A stretch of 64,000 nucleotides of DNA from an uncultured Bacteroidales bacterium (GCA_902801485.1 CADCIP010000008.1:56664-120663), one strand, 5' to 3'; numbered from the stretch's first letter, positions 8,947 to 19,960 are shown. Notes: generated by a model not told the origin, from the sequence alone. A program made the numbers and translations.

Positions 8947-11523
8947 ATGAAGATTAAGGCAGATTATGCAAATGAACCTCAGTGGACAGTACTTACCGTT
9001 AAGGCGACGTATCCCGAGGAATTGAAGTGTTTGGACGAGATGGCTCACAATATGTGGTGGGTTTGGAACTACGAAGCTCGCGAGTTGTTTCGCGACCTTG
9101 ACCACCCCCTGTATCACGCTGTGAACCATAATCCAGTGATGATGTTGGAACGGCTTTCTTATACACGTAAGGAGGAGATCCTAAAGGACAAAGCGTTGAT
9201 GAAGCGCGTGAAGGAAGTATATGCCAAGTTCCGTAAGTATATGGATGTGGAGCCCGACCATACACGTCCTTCTGTAGCCTATTTCTGTATGGAGTATGGT
9301 ATCCACTCGGCTCTGAAGATATATAGTGGCGGTTTAGGTATGTTGGCAGGTGATTACGTAAAGGAGGCCAGCGATAGTAATGTGGATATGTGTGCAGTAG
9401 GTTTCCTATACCGGTTTGGCTACTTTACTCAGAGCTTGGCTATGGACGGTCAGCAGATTGCCAACTACGAGGCTCAGAACTTTGCTCACTTACCCATCGA
9501 GCGCCAGCTTGACGCAGACGGAAATCCGCTCGTTATAGATGTACCCTACATGAACTTTATGGTTCACGCATACGTTTGGCGCGTGAATGTAGGTCGTGTG
9601 AAGCTCTATCTGTTGGATACAGACAACGAGATGAACTCGGAGTATGACAAGCCTATTACTCATTCCCTCTATGGTGGTGATTGGGAAAATCGTCTGAAAC
9701 AGGAAATTCTGCTTGGCATAGGCGGTATGTTATTACTGAAGAAATTGGGTATCAAGAAGGATATCTACCATTGCAACGAAGGGCATGCTGCATTGTGCAA
9801 CTTGCAGCGTCTGTGCGATTACATCGAAGAGGGACTGACATTCAACCAAGCCTTGGAGCTGGTGCGTGCCAGCGGTCTGTACACTGTTCATACCCCTGTG
9901 CCGGCAGGTCACGACTATTTCGAGGAAGCTCTTTTCGGTAAATACATGAGTGGCTACCCGCAAAAACTCGGTATCACATGGGACGAGTTCATCGGTATGG
10001 GCCGTACCAATCCGGAAAATCACAGCGAAAAGTTCTGTATGAGTATCTTTGCATGTAACACTTGCCAGGAGGTTAATGGTGTTAGCTGGCTGCACGGCGA
10101 GGTCAGCAAGAAGATGTTCAATAACATTTGGGCAGGCTACTTCCCGGAAGAGAGCCATGTGGGTTTCGTCACCAACGGTGTGCATTTCCCCACATGGGCT
10201 GCTAAGGAGTGGCGTATAATCTATGATAAGTATTTTGATGCGAATTTTATGCAGGACCAGTCCAACGAGGAGATCTGGCATGGTATCTATAATTGTCCCG
10301 ACGAGGAAATTTGGACTACCCGTCAGTTCCTGAAGAAAAAACTCTTCGAGTATGTCCAGATTCAGTTCCGTGATACGTGGCTAAAGAATCAGGGCGATCC
10401 TTCGCGTATTACCAAGTTAGCCGCAAACTTTGAGCCTAATTCATTGGTAATCGGATTCTGCCGTCGTTTTGCTACCTATAAGCGTGCTCACCTGTTGTTT
10501 AGCGACTTGGAACGTCTCTCTAGGATTGTGAACAATCCGGAACGCCCGGTCATCTTCCTCTTTGCCGGAAAGGCTCATCCCGCCGACGGTGCCGGACAGG
10601 GACTCATCAAGATGATTTATGAGATTTCCCAGCGTCCGGAATTCCAGGCAAAGATAATCTTTGTGGAAGACTACGATTTTATGTTGGCTCGCAATCTGGT
10701 AAGCGGTGTGGACATTTGGATGAACACCCCAACCCGTCCTATGGAAGCCAGCGGAACCAGTGGCGAGAAAGCCGAGATGAATGGCGTTGTGAACCTCAGC
10801 GTGAAGGACGGCTGGTGGTTAGAAGGCTATCGCGAGGGTGCCGGATGGGCCCTGACGGAGCATCGTACTTACCAGAATCAGGAATATCAGGACCGCTTAG
10901 ACGCTGCTACCGTCTATTCTTTGCTCGAGAACGAAATTATACCATTATATTATAATAAGGATAAGAAGGGAATCTCAAAAGGCTGGATTCAGGTTATCAA
11001 GAACTCCATTGCCCAGATAGCTCCCCACTACACGATGAAACGACAGCTCGACGATTACTACTCCAAGTTCTACGAGAGGCAAACCCAGCGCTTCCGTGCC
11101 CTTGAAAAAGATGATTATCGTCTGGCCAAAGAGATTGCCCAGTGGAAGGAAACCGTTGCAGCGAAATGGAACGACATCACTGTTGTCAGCAGCGAATACT
11201 CCTTCCCTCTCAGCGGAGGAAAGGCTGGACAGAGCTACTACCTGAAGGTTGTTGTTGACGAGAAGGGGCTGGACGATGCCGTTGGACTGGAGAAGGTGAA
11301 CATCTGTACCGACGAGAACGGTGAGGAGCGTTTCTACAGTGTTGAACCTCTGAATATGACTGGCCGTGAAGGCAACAACTTCATCTTTGAGGCTACTCTC
11401 ACTCCCAAGCAGGCTGGTCAGTATAAGAGTGCTATCCGTATGTTCCCGAAGAACAAGAATCTGCCTCACCGTCAGGACTTCTGTTATGTTAAGTGGATAG
11501 AATTGCCTGTATTCACCAACTGA
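8947..11523 (+). CDS. glgP: Alpha-glucan (glycogen/maltodextrin) phosphorylase
   Basis: 858 residues of the GT35 phosphorylase family, of the bacterial type with an N-terminal DUF3417-like region ('[16 protein letters not shown]'). The PLP lysine is Lys608 in '[15 protein letters not shown]'; '[17 protein letters not shown]' and '[14 protein letters not shown]' are the glucose-phosphate and acceptor-site motifs. It releases glucose-1-phosphate from glycogen or maltodextrins. The gene is first in a plus-strand run, with the efflux genes starting 32 bp later; a functional link with them is not evident. The upstream 88 bp are AT-rich with no clear consensus promoter. Confidence 0.95.
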   Translation: MKIKADYANEPQWTVLTVKATYPEELKCLDEMAHNMWWVWNYEARELFRDLDHPLYHAVNHNPVMMLERLSYTRKEEILKDKALMKRVKEVYAKFRKYMDVEPDHTRPSVAYFCMEYGIHSALKIYSGGLGMLAGDYVKEASDSNVDMCAVGFLYRFGYFTQSLAMDGQQIANYEAQNFAHLPIERQLDADGNPLVIDVPYMNFMVHAYVWRVNVGRVKLYLLDTDNEMNSEYDKPITHSLYGGDWENRLKQEILLGIGGMLLLKKLGIKKDIYHCNEGHAALCNLQRLCDYIEEGLTFNQALELVRASGLYTVHTPVPAGHDYFEEALFGKYMSGYPQKLGITWDEFIGMGRTNPENHSEKFCMSIFACNTCQEVNGVSWLHGEVSKKMFNNIWAGYFPEESHVGFVTNGVHFPTWAAKEWRIIYDKYFDANFMQDQSNEEIWHGIYNCPDEEIWTTRQFLKKKLFEYVQIQFRDTWLKNQGDPSRITKLAANFEPNSLVIGFCRRFATYKRAHLLFSDLERLSRIVNNPERPVIFLFAGKAHPADGAGQGLIKMIYEISQRPEFQAKIIFVEDYDFMLARNLVSGVDIWMNTPTRPMEASGTSGEKAEMNGVVNLSVKDGWWLEGYREGAGWALTEHRTYQNQEYQDRLDAATVYSLLENEIIPLYYNKDKKGISKGWIQVIKNSIAQIAPHYTMKRQLDDYYSKFYERQTQRFRALEKDDYRLAKEIAQWKETVAAKWNDITVVSSEYSFPLSGGKAGQSYYLKVVVDEKGLDDAVGLEKVNICTDENGEERFYSVEPLNMTGREGNNFIFEATLTPKQAGQYKSAIRMFPKNKNLPHRQDFCYVKWIELPVFTN

Positions 11524-11555
11524 TGATAAGAAGTCAAAAATAAACATTTCGCAAT

Positions 11556-12674
11556 ATGAAAACAAATAATGCTCTTTTGTGGGCTATGGTGGTCAGTGGA
11601 CTGACCTCATGTGAGCTGGATATGCCCAAGCAAGTACAGACATCGTACGAGACGATGACAATTGAGAAACAGGACATTACTGTGCCCATAAAATTTAGCG
11701 CTAAGATGAAAGGTAAGACCGACGTAACCATCTCACCTCAGGTAAGTGGACAGTTGATGAAGATTGCCGTTACCGAAGGTCAGTTAGTGAAGAAGGGTCA
11801 GTTGCTCTTTGTCATCGACCAGCGTAATGCACAGCTCGAACTGGAAGCTGCGCAGGCCAATCTGCAGGCAGCACTGGCCGCCGAGAACAGCGCTAAGTTG
11901 GAGTATGAATCAAACAAGAATCTGTTTGATAAGGGCATCGTGAGCCGTTATATGCTCGACAATGCGGAAAATTCTTACAAGCAGGCCCAGGCTGCGGTGG
12001 CTCAGCAGCGCGCCTCTGTGAACCGCTACAAGGTGAACCTCGGTTACTGTACTATTACAGCTCCTGTGGAGGGTCTTATCGGTGAGATTCCTGTGCGCAC
12101 AGGCGATCAGGTTTCGCCAGGTACGAAGTTGACCGTCGTCAGCGGTAATACAAATATGGACGCAGAGTTCTCTGTGACCGAGTCCCTTGTCGAGGAATCC
12201 GTTACCGCCGGTGTAACTCGGGAAGACAAGGCAAAGCACTTAGCCGCACTGCCTGATGTGATTTTCGTGATGAAAAACGGCACGGAATATCCGCATAAGG
12301 GGCGCATCACCAGTTTGACCGGCGTAGTGGATGTCGCCACCGGCTCATTAGGCGCAAAGGCTACGTTCCCCAATCCGGAGGGACTGCTCTTTTCCGGTAT
12401 CCAGGGTACTGTGGTTATGCCCTTCGACGAGAAGAACCTGATTGTGGTTCCCCAGGTGGCTGTGGTGAAGCTCCTGAATAAGCAGCAGGTGTACCTGGTG
12501 AAGGCCGACAGTACGGCTACAGCCATTGAAGTAACAACCGAAGATGTCGGTAATGGTAAGGACTACATCATCACAAGCGGCTTGAAAGTAGGTGATAAAA
12601 TTGTGACTGTGGGAGCTAATAACGTGACGGAGGGTCAGAAGGTTCTTTTTCCGGAAGTGAAAAAGAAAAAGTGA
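11556..12674 (+). CDS. RND efflux periplasmic adaptor (membrane fusion protein), lipoprotein
   Basis: 372 residues. A signal peptide ends in a lipobox ('SGLTSC', Cys19), so the protein should be lipid-anchored and periplasmic. It shows the lipoyl-like half motifs ('ISPQVSGQLMKIAVTEGQLVKKGQLLF' and 'YCTITAPVEGLIGEIPVRTGD'), a coiled-coil hairpin between them (about 85-165) and a beta-barrel region. It links the inner-membrane pump encoded next to the outer-membrane channel two genes on. The lysine-rich end is followed by a TGATAAG/TGATAAA heptamer pair before acrB. Confidence 0.94.
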   Translation: MKTNNALLWAMVVSGLTSCELDMPKQVQTSYETMTIEKQDITVPIKFSAKMKGKTDVTISPQVSGQLMKIAVTEGQLVKKGQLLFVIDQRNAQLELEAAQANLQAALAAENSAKLEYESNKNLFDKGIVSRYMLDNAENSYKQAQAAVAQQRASVNRYKVNLGYCTITAPVEGLIGEIPVRTGDQVSPGTKLTVVSGNTNMDAEFSVTESLVEESVTAGVTREDKAKHLAALPDVIFVMKNGTEYPHKGRITSLTGVVDVATGSLGAKATFPNPEGLLFSGIQGTVVMPFDEKNLIVVPQVAVVKLLNKQQVYLVKADSTATAIEVTTEDVGNGKDYIITSGLKVGDKIVTVGANNVTEGQKVLFPEVKKKK

Positions 12675-12702
12675 TAAGTGATAAATTTGCTACCGCATCA
12701 TT

Positions 12703-15700
12703 ATGAAAAACAATATTTTCATTAACAAATACGTGATGGCCTGTGCCATCTCGATTGTAATCGCGCTGGTGGGTTACATCAGCATGAATTCGCTGGCAGT
12801 GGAGCAGTACCCCGACATTGCGCCGCCTACGGTGAGTGTCTCCACTTCCTACACTGGTGCTGACCCGCAAACGATTATGGAGTCGGTCATCCAGCCACTG
12901 GAAGAGAGTATCAACGGTGTTGAGGATATGATTTATATGACATCGAAGGCCACGTCGTCGGGTAACGTGGAAATCTCGGTGTACTTTAAGCAGGGTACCG
13001 ACCCCGATATGGCAACGGTGAACGTACAGAACCGTGTGTCGAAGGCTACATCTTCGCTACCCTCCGACGTTACGAAGGTTGGCGTTCAGGTGTCGAAGAG
13101 ACAGAACAGCATCCTGCGTGTACTGGCAGTGAGGAGTTCGGACGACAAGTACAACAATGACTTCATCTCGAACTATGTGGACATCAACATCAAACCGCGC
13201 ATCCAGCGTATCACTGGTGTGGGTGAAGTTATAGCACTGGGTAACAAATACTCCCTTCGTGTTTGGATGAAGCCCGATGTGATGGCCCAGTATAACCTGA
13301 CACCGGACGATGTTATCTATGCCATCAGCGGCCAAAGCTTCGTTTCCTCTACGGGTTCATTAGGTGAGAATTCCGAGAACAAGTACCAGTACTCGATGGA
13401 ATATAAAGGTACGCTGAAGACCGTCGAGGAATTCAACGATATTGTGCTTCGCACTACCGAAGGCGGCCATTTGTTGCGTTTGACCGACGTGGCTAAGGTG
13501 GAGATTGGTGCCGAGAGCTACAGCTTTATGTCAGACATCAACGGCAACTCTGGCTCTATGATGATGATATTCCAGGCTCCTGGTGCTAACGCTACAGAGG
13601 TAAACGCCCGCATTTCGAAGATTTGCGAGGATATGCAGAAGACGATGCCTGCCGGATTGGAGTTTGTCACGCTGATGACCAGCGACGACTTCCTTTTTGC
13701 TGCCATCCACAACGTAGTGGAGACGCTGATTATTGCCATCATTCTGGTGATTCTGGTGGTATATTTCTTTTTGCAGAACTTCAAGGCTACGATTATTCCG
13801 TCTATCTCGATTGTTGTTTCCCTGTTAGGAACGTTTGCCATCGTCATGGTGGCAGGCTTCTCGCTGAACATCCTAACGCTATTTGCGTTGGTACTCGCCA
13901 TCGGTACGGTGGTCGATGATGCCATTGTGGTAGTCGAGGCTGTCATGGCCAAAGTGGAGGGCGGTATTAGTGATACCCGTCAGGCCACACGTCAGGCCAT
14001 GAACGATGTATCGGTGGCTGTCGTTTCATGTACCTTGGTATTTATGGCCGTATTCATTCCTGTGACCTTCATGGGCGGTACGTCTGGCACGTTCTTCACG
14101 CAGTTCGGTGTAACGATTGCCTCGTCAGTCGGCCTGTCGTGCGTTTCGGCTTTGACGCTCTGTCCCGCGTTGTGCGCTATTATGCTGAAGTCGGAGGACA
14201 ACAATGAGGGCAAAAACATCAACTACTATGTTAAGATAGCCTATAATGCAAGTTATAATGCCATTGCTGCCAAGTACTCGAAAGCAGTGAATAAATTCAT
14301 TAAGCGTCCTGTGCTGGCATGGGGCTTGCTGGTAATTGCCGGCGTGTTGTTAGTGTTCTTTATGAAGAGCCTTCCTTCGGGTCTGGTACCACAGGAGGAT
14401 CAGGGCTGCTTCATGGCAGAGGTTCGCGCACCGGAAGGCTATACTCTGCAGCAGACCTTTGAGCTGGTGAAGGAGGTAGAGAAGAAACTGAAGAATGTTC
14501 CCGAATTGGAGAGTTACGCCGTATCCTGCGGCTATGGTCTGATATCTGGTTACGGATCTAATATGGCAACGATGGTAGTCCGCCTGAAGAACTGGGACGA
14601 CCGTCCGGGCATGAATCACAACATCGAACTTGTGTTGGGCCGTTTCTATATGGACTGCCTTAGTATCAAGAACGCCAAGGTGCTTCCCTTCCAGATGCCT
14701 CAGGTGCCGGGCTACGGTACGAGCAATGATATCAGCCTGGTTGTGCAAGACCCCACAGGTGGCAACCTGTCAGAGTTTGCACAGAGGACCGACCATTTCC
14801 TGCTCAAGTTAGCCGAGCGTCCGGAAATCAACTCGGCCATGTCAACATACAGCGAGCGCTACCCCAAGTATCAGGTAGATGTGGATGCCACCCAGTGCGA
14901 CCGTTCCGGTGTGTCGCCAAAGGAAGTGCTGAGCACGTTAGGCGCTTTCTGTGGCGGTGCCTACATTGGCAATTACAACCAGTTCGGTAAGGTATACCGT
15001 CTGATGGTGGCTGCCGCTCCCGAGTATCGCCTGGACCCGTCTTCGCTCAACAACATCTTCGTGAAGGTGCAGGGCGGTAAGATGTCGCCCATCTCGCAGT
15101 TTGTGAGACTGAAGGAGATTGTCGGTTCGGCAAGCATCGAGCACTTCAACTTGTTCCAGAGCATCACCTGCCAGGTAACTCCTGCAAGCGGTTACAGCGA
15201 GGGACAGGCCCAGGAAGCTATTGCCCAGGTGTTCAGGCAAGAGATGCCCACCACCGCTACGTATGAGTATAGCGGTATGTCGCGTGAGGTAGCGGAGACA
15301 GCTGGTTCTAACGACACCGTTATCATCTATTGCATCTGCGCCATCCTGATTTACCTCATTCTGGCATCTTTATATAACTCATGGTTTACACCTATGGCTG
15401 TACTCCTGAGCGTGCCATTCGGACTGATGGGTGCCTTCATCATGGCCTTCGTGTGCTCAAAGTTCCAATTGCCCGGCTCAGATAATAACATCTATTTGCA
15501 GACGGGTGTCATTATGCTCATTGGCCTCTTGGCCAAGACAGCCATCCTTATTACCGAGTTTGCCAGCGAGCGCCGTGCTCAGGGTTTGGGCATCTCCGAG
15601 GCCGCCTTCGAGGCTTGCAAGGAGCGTCTGCGTCCCATCTTGATGACCGTTGTTACCATGATTGCCGGTATGATACCTCTTATTATAGAAGGCGGAGCCG

Positions 15701-15873
15701 GTGCCAACGGAAACCGTGCCCTTGCAATGGGTGTGGTAGGTGGTATGACTGTGGGTACCATAGCCCTGTTGTTTGTTGTTCCTGCTTTCTTCATTGTATT
15801 CCAGAAACTGCACGAGAGGTTCCAGGGGATGCCCAACACCAGCCCTTCCCAGGGAGGAGGGGAGTCTGAATAG
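12703..15873 (+). CDS. RND multidrug efflux permease (AcrB/HAE-1 family)
   Basis: 1056 residues, the full length for AcrB-like proton-driven pumps. The N-terminus carries a transmembrane helix and the 'AVEQYPDIAPPTVSVS' signature; the TM4 proton relay is visible as 'FALVLAIGTVVDDAIVVVEAVMA' with paired aspartates, and the second repeat has 'IMLIGLLAKTAILITEFA'. It exports drugs, bile salts or other amphiphiles through the tripartite complex formed with its neighbours. The last 12 or so residues ('NTSPSQGGGESE') are encoded by a GC-rich palindromic element that overlaps the stop codon. Confidence 0.96.
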   Translation: MKNNIFINKYVMACAISIVIALVGYISMNSLAVEQYPDIAPPTVSVSTSYTGADPQTIMESVIQPLEESINGVEDMIYMTSKATSSGNVEISVYFKQGTDPDMATVNVQNRVSKATSSLPSDVTKVGVQVSKRQNSILRVLAVRSSDDKYNNDFISNYVDINIKPRIQRITGVGEVIALGNKYSLRVWMKPDVMAQYNLTPDDVIYAISGQSFVSSTGSLGENSENKYQYSMEYKGTLKTVEEFNDIVLRTTEGGHLLRLTDVAKVEIGAESYSFMSDINGNSGSMMMIFQAPGANATEVNARISKICEDMQKTMPAGLEFVTLMTSDDFLFAAIHNVVETLIIAIILVILVVYFFLQNFKATIIPSISIVVSLLGTFAIVMVAGFSLNILTLFALVLAIGTVVDDAIVVVEAVMAKVEGGISDTRQATRQAMNDVSVAVVSCTLVFMAVFIPVTFMGGTSGTFFTQFGVTIASSVGLSCVSALTLCPALCAIMLKSEDNNEGKNINYYVKIAYNASYNAIAAKYSKAVNKFIKRPVLAWGLLVIAGVLLVFFMKSLPSGLVPQEDQGCFMAEVRAPEGYTLQQTFELVKEVEKKLKNVPELESYAVSCGYGLISGYGSNMATMVVRLKNWDDRPGMNHNIELVLGRFYMDCLSIKNAKVLPFQMPQVPGYGTSNDISLVVQDPTGGNLSEFAQRTDHFLLKLAERPEINSAMSTYSERYPKYQVDVDATQCDRSGVSPKEVLSTLGAFCGGAYIGNYNQFGKVYRLMVAAAPEYRLDPSSLNNIFVKVQGGKMSPISQFVRLKEIVGSASIEHFNLFQSITCQVTPASGYSEGQAQEAIAQVFRQEMPTTATYEYSGMSREVAETAGSNDTVIIYCICAILIYLILASLYNSWFTPMAVLLSVPFGLMGAFIMAFVCSKFQLPGSDNNIYLQTGVIMLIGLLAKTAILITEFASERRAQGLGISEAAFEACKERLRPILMTVVTMIAGMIPLIIEGGAGANGNRALAMGVVGGMTVGTIALLFVVPAFFIVFQKLHERFQGMPNTSPSQGGGESE
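15838..15870. repeat. GC-rich palindromic element at the 3' end of the RND permease gene
   Basis: AGCCCTTCCCAGGGAGGAGG followed by GGAGTCTG: an imperfect CCCTTCCC/GGGAGGAGG hairpin of the family found in at least twelve other places in the window. Confidence 0.65.
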
Positions 15874-15897
15874 ACTTACTAACAAAAAGACACTATT

Positions 15898-17343
15898 ATG
15901 AAAAAGATATCATTTAAGAATATATTTTCTCCCCTCCTCTTCGGGAGGAGGTGGGGGTGGACTTTTGCCTGCTTACTTATGCTTACAAGCTGCGGCTTAT
16001 TCAGGAAATACGAGCAGAAGGTGGAGGCTCCGGCCAATGCCTATGGTATCGGTGTTGAGGAAGCAGTAACCGGTTCTTCTCTGGCTCAGATGTCATGGCG
16101 CGAGTTCTTTACCGACCCGCTCCTGCAGCAGCTTATCGAGCAGGTGCTGGCTAATAATACCGATTTGAACTCTGCACGTCTCTACGTAGAGATGAGCGAG
16201 GCTTCGCTTAAGGCCGCCAAGTTGGCTTATCTGCCGTCGCTTTCTCTCGGGCCCCAAGGTACGCTTAGCAAATTCGACAATAACCCTTGGGCCAAGAGTT
16301 ACAACCTGCAGATGCAAATGTCAATGGATATTGATGCCTTCGGCAGCCTCACCAACAAAAAGCGGGCAGCCAAGGCCGTAGTCCTGCAGTCGCAGATGAG
16401 CGAGGAAGCCGTGCGTTCCAACCTTGTCAGCTCCGTAGCCCAACAGTATTATTTGTTGCAGTTGCTGGACAGGCAGATGGACATCCTTGTTCAAACCGAC
16501 AGCCTTTGGAAAGCTTCTTTAGAGTCACAGACAGTACTCTTCGAAAACGGAAAAGCCTACAGGACGGCTGTCAACCAGATGGAGGCATCCTACCTTAGCG
16601 TTAAGACACAGATTGCAGATACCCGTCGCAGTATCCGTTCCACCGAAAATGCTATCTGCCAGTTACTGGCCGTCGTGCCACAGCATATAGCCCGCACTCA
16701 TTGGGGCGCAGATGCAACTTATCACTCAGCATCCGCCGGTCAGCGTATGTTCGATAAACAGTTCCTGAAAATCGGTGTTCCTGCCCAAATGTTGGAGTTC
16801 CGCCCAGACATCCGTATGATGAATTACGCTATGGAGGAGGCTTACTACGATACGCAGGTAGCACGTGCTGCATTCTTCCCCACCATAACCCTCTCAGGAA
16901 CACTTGGCTGGACCAACAGTGGCGGCGGTGTTGTCGTTAATCCGGGAGCCTTGTTGTTCAATGCCGTAGGTCAGCTCACGCAGCCACTCTTCAACCGTGG
17001 CAAGCTGAAGGCGAACCTTAAAACATCCAAACTTACCGAGGAAGACCTGCGGAAACGGTATGTCCAGACCGTCATCGAAGCAGGAAACGAGGTGAACGAG
17101 GCAATGGCAGACTGTATGGTAGCACGGGAGAAGCATGAATACTATCATCGTCAGGTGGAAGTCCTTCACGAAGCCTATCTTGGTACCCACGAACTGATGG
17201 ATAACGGCAAGGCCAACTATCTGGAAGTGCTCACAGCTCAGGAAAGCCTGCTCTCTGCCCAGCTCAGCGAAGCCACTAACATGTACAATGGTGCCCAAGC
17301 CCTTATCGCGCTCTACATTGCACTTGGCGGTGGCGTTAAATAA
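15898..17343 (+). CDS. RND efflux outer-membrane channel (OprM/NodT family lipoprotein)
   Basis: 481 residues; two outer-membrane efflux domains of long amphipathic helices, ending 'LTAQESLLSAQLSEATNMYNGAQALIALYIALGGG', typical of TolC/OprM. The signal peptide ends at a lipobox with Cys32 ('LMLTSCGLF'). Its basic segment 'SPLLFGRRWGWTF' (residues 11-23) is encoded by a palindromic repeat, so a mobile-like repeat has been recruited into the signal peptide. It completes a three-gene efflux operon. Confidence 0.94.
   Translation: MKKISFKNIFSPLLFGRRWGWTFACLLMLTSCGLFRKYEQKVEAPANAYGIGVEEAVTGSSLAQMSWREFFTDPLLQQLIEQVLANNTDLNSARLYVEMSEASLKAAKLAYLPSLSLGPQGTLSKFDNNPWAKSYNLQMQMSMDIDAFGSLTNKKRAAKAVVLQSQMSEEAVRSNLVSSVAQQYYLLQLLDRQMDILVQTDSLWKASLESQTVLFENGKAYRTAVNQMEASYLSVKTQIADTRRSIRSTENAICQLLAVVPQHIARTHWGADATYHSASAGQRMFDKQFLKIGVPAQMLEFRPDIRMMNYAMEEAYYDTQVARAAFFPTITLSGTLGWTNSGGGVVVNPGALLFNAVGQLTQPLFNRGKLKANLKTSKLTEEDLRKRYVQTVIEAGNEVNEAMADCMVAREKHEYYHRQVEVLHEAYLGTHELMDNGKANYLEVLTAQESLLSAQLSEATNMYNGAQALIALYIALGGGVK
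15929..15960. repeat. GC-rich palindromic element in the oprM signal peptide
   Basis: CTCCCCTCCTCTTCGGGAGG continued by AGGTGGGGGTGG forms an imperfect hairpin, read in frame as the n-region of the signal peptide. It is only 60 bp from the copy at the end of the preceding gene. Confidence 0.7.
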
Positions 17344-17394
17344 GGCTGTTTTTTAATTTTGTCTAAGTAATAGAGCAAATATGTCTTGATTTTT

Positions 17395-17425
17395 TTTGAT
17401 TTTCTCCCACTAATCCGTATCTTTG
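17395..17425 (+). promoter_or_regulatory. Promoter of the M6 peptidase gene
   Basis: -33 TTTG (17395-17398), 19 bp spacer, -7 TATCTTTG (17418-17425), an exact match to the Bacteroidota consensus. Confidence 0.8.
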
Positions 17426-17453
17426 TCCACTCAATATTGAAGCAAAGAAGAAA

Positions 17454-19943
17454 ATGAGACACATTTTGGCAGTTTGTCTGCTTGTCTTGTCAGTTGCAGC
17501 CGGGGCTGTGCCTGCAAAACGTATAAAGAAAAACATCACACTGGCCGACGGCACACAAAAAGAGGTGGTGCTTGTGGGAGACGAGAATATACACTATTAT
17601 CTGGATGCCGATAATATAGCCTATACACGCAACGAGAATGGTGAATTCGTGAAAAATGACCGGCGCCAGTTGGAGAAACTATGGGAAAAACGACTGGACG
17701 ACCGTAACAGACGCCGTCTGCAACGTGCCGAAGAGCGTGGTATGATTACGAATCCCCATCCATTGCGCACGCCCGGTGCCCGGCGCCGTGCCCAATGGGG
17801 AGCAGAACAGAATCCCATTAGCGGCGATAAGAAAGGACTGGTGATTCTGGTCAACTTTGCAGACCTGGACTTAGACAAAGCGCACAGACAGGATTTCTAC
17901 GACAGATTCTTCAACGAAGAAGGTTTTTCCGAGGCCGATAACAGAGGCAGCGTACACGATTATTTTTACGAATGCAGCTACGGCCAGTTTAATCTCACAT
18001 TTGATGTTTATGGACCTGTAACCGTAAGCAAGTCATATACCTACTATGGTAAGAACGATTCCTACGGATATGATTTATATCCAGGCGAAATGGTGCAGGA
18101 GGCCTGTACACAGATAAGTCAGTTGGATGTTGATTTCAGTAAGTACGATTGGGACGACGACGGATATGTCGATCAGGTGCTCCTGATTTATGCCGGCTAT
18201 GGCGAAAATGCCGACGCTCCGACATATACCATTTGGCCACATGAGAGTTCGCTCACAGACGAAGCCTCATTTGGTGATGGCAACGGTCCAATCACCTTTA
18301 ATGGAGTAACCATAGACACATACGCTGTTTCCTGCGAGTTGGATGACTATGTTGGCAACACACCGGCTGGCATTGGTGTAGCCTGTCACGAGTTCAGCCA
18401 TTGTATGTGCATCCCCGACTTCTATAATACAAATCGCAGTGCTAATTTTTACGGCATGGATGCTTGGGACCTGATGGACTACGGTTCCTATGCTGGCAAC
18501 AATAATGGCAATTGTCCGACTCCATACACCAGCTACGAACGTATGTACTGCGGATGGCTCACACCCAGGGTACTGGACACACCATGTGTAGTGAAAGGCA
18601 TGAATACGTTATACGACACCCCCGAGGCATACATCATCTATAACGATGCCAACCGCAACGAGTATTATATGCTCGAGAACCGGCAGAAGCAAGGCTTTGG
18701 AGCTTCTGATCCTGCTTCCGGACTGCTTATTCTGCATGTATTTTTCGACTCGCACGAATGGATATTTAACAGTGTAAACGCGTCCGACATCCAGCGTATG
18801 ACTATTATCCCAGCCGACGGCATATACTCGCGCGCAACCAACTATGCCGATACCTGGCCGGGTAGTACGGGGAAAACAGAACTTACAGACACTTCCACCC
18901 CTGCCTCCACTCTTTATACCGAAAACGCAGAGGGTGCCAAGATGATGGGGAAGCCCATAGAAGACATAGAGGATGCAGATGGGAAAATTAACTTCATTTT
19001 TTGTGGCGGTATGACACTCGACACTCCTAATGCTTTGGATGCAGCAGAGGTGAATGCAAACAGCTTCAAGGCACGATGGGATGCAGTCGAAAATGCAGCC
19101 AACTACAAGGTGATGCTTACGGCCGAAGACCTGGAACCCCAGCCATACACTCTCTCGGAGGCAACCCTGCTGCAAGAAGACTTCGGCGGTTTCTGCAACG
19201 GCAAGACATACGACGGGACAACCGATGTCAGTTTTCATCTTGACGACTATACTTCCGTTCCCGAATGGTTTGGTTCCAAGCTTTATACCACTCCGCAAAA
19301 CGAGGTGAAGATCGGTAACGCCAGAAGCGAGGGATTGCTTTTTTCACCCTGGCTGACGACCCAGTCGGGAGATATAACCTTCGTTTTTACTGCCCGTCAG
19401 TACGAGACAGACAGTCAGCCCCTGCAATATTTATATAACGATAAAAAAAACCGGAGAGTATCCAGCCAAGTGAATCTTAACAGTGAGCCGACCCGTTATA
19501 TAGTTCATTTCCCTACCAATGAAACGGAATTCTGTGTGGGGCTAAGCTGTGAAGGCCGTTGCTACATTTCCGACATATCTGTCTATGAAGGCATCGTAAC
19601 AGAGGAACAGTTGGAGTCCGGTATTGTCAATCTGAAGAAAACACACACACAGACGATAGAGACACAACAGAATTCCTATGTGTTTACCAACCTCTCCAAC
19701 CAATGTAAATATACCTATATTGTATGTGCCCAGAATGGTAAGGCGCTCAGCGAATGGAGTAACGACATAGAGGTTTTTCTTCCCGCCGATCCCGACGGAA
19801 TAGGAGGTCTCGCTCCAACCCTTTCCCAGGGAGGGGAGGCTATATACGACCTCAGCGGCCGCAAAATGGTAAATGGTAAATGGCAAGATGATAAATTACC
19901 CAAGGGAATCTACATCATAAATGGCAAGAAGGTAATCAGATAA
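17454..19943 (+). CDS. Secreted M6 family metalloprotease (immune inhibitor A-like)
   Basis: 829 residues. A signal peptide (about 1-20) is followed by a propeptide rich in Arg/Glu (to about 115), then the M6 catalytic domain with zinc motif 'HEFSHCMCIPD' (His312, Glu313, His316, Asp322), then fibronectin-like regions ('ANSFKARWDAVENAANYKVML' near 535). The end 'YDLSGRKM...LPKGIYIINGKKVIR' is the C-terminal region typical of exported Bacteroidota enzymes and may be a sorting tail. Two repeats are read in frame near the end: a palindromic element ('LAPTLSQGGEAI') and AATGGTA heptamers ('MVNGKW'). It probably degrades extracellular protein. Confidence 0.9.
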   Translation: MRHILAVCLLVLSVAAGAVPAKRIKKNITLADGTQKEVVLVGDENIHYYLDADNIAYTRNENGEFVKNDRRQLEKLWEKRLDDRNRRRLQRAEERGMITNPHPLRTPGARRRAQWGAEQNPISGDKKGLVILVNFADLDLDKAHRQDFYDRFFNEEGFSEADNRGSVHDYFYECSYGQFNLTFDVYGPVTVSKSYTYYGKNDSYGYDLYPGEMVQEACTQISQLDVDFSKYDWDDDGYVDQVLLIYAGYGENADAPTYTIWPHESSLTDEASFGDGNGPITFNGVTIDTYAVSCELDDYVGNTPAGIGVACHEFSHCMCIPDFYNTNRSANFYGMDAWDLMDYGSYAGNNNGNCPTPYTSYERMYCGWLTPRVLDTPCVVKGMNTLYDTPEAYIIYNDANRNEYYMLENRQKQGFGASDPASGLLILHVFFDSHEWIFNSVNASDIQRMTIIPADGIYSRATNYADTWPGSTGKTELTDTSTPASTLYTENAEGAKMMGKPIEDIEDADGKINFIFCGGMTLDTPNALDAAEVNANSFKARWDAVENAANYKVMLTAEDLEPQPYTLSEATLLQEDFGGFCNGKTYDGTTDVSFHLDDYTSVPEWFGSKLYTTPQNEVKIGNARSEGLLFSPWLTTQSGDITFVFTARQYETDSQPLQYLYNDKKNRRVSSQVNLNSEPTRYIVHFPTNETEFCVGLSCEGRCYISDISVYEGIVTEEQLESGIVNLKKTHTQTIETQQNSYVFTNLSNQCKYTYIVCAQNGKALSEWSNDIEVFLPADPDGIGGLAPTLSQGGEAIYDLSGRKMVNGKWQDDKLPKGIYIINGKKVIR
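19809..19884. repeat. Palindromic element plus heptamer repeat in the M6 peptidase tail
   Basis: 19809-19840 is a CCAACCCTTTCCCAGGGAGG type GC-rich palindrome; 19864-19884 carries AATGGTA in three tandem copies, the last being AATGGCA. Both are translated in frame between the last beta domain and the C-terminal tail. Confidence 0.6.
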
Positions 19944-19960
19944 TCGCTGTCCTTAACGCT

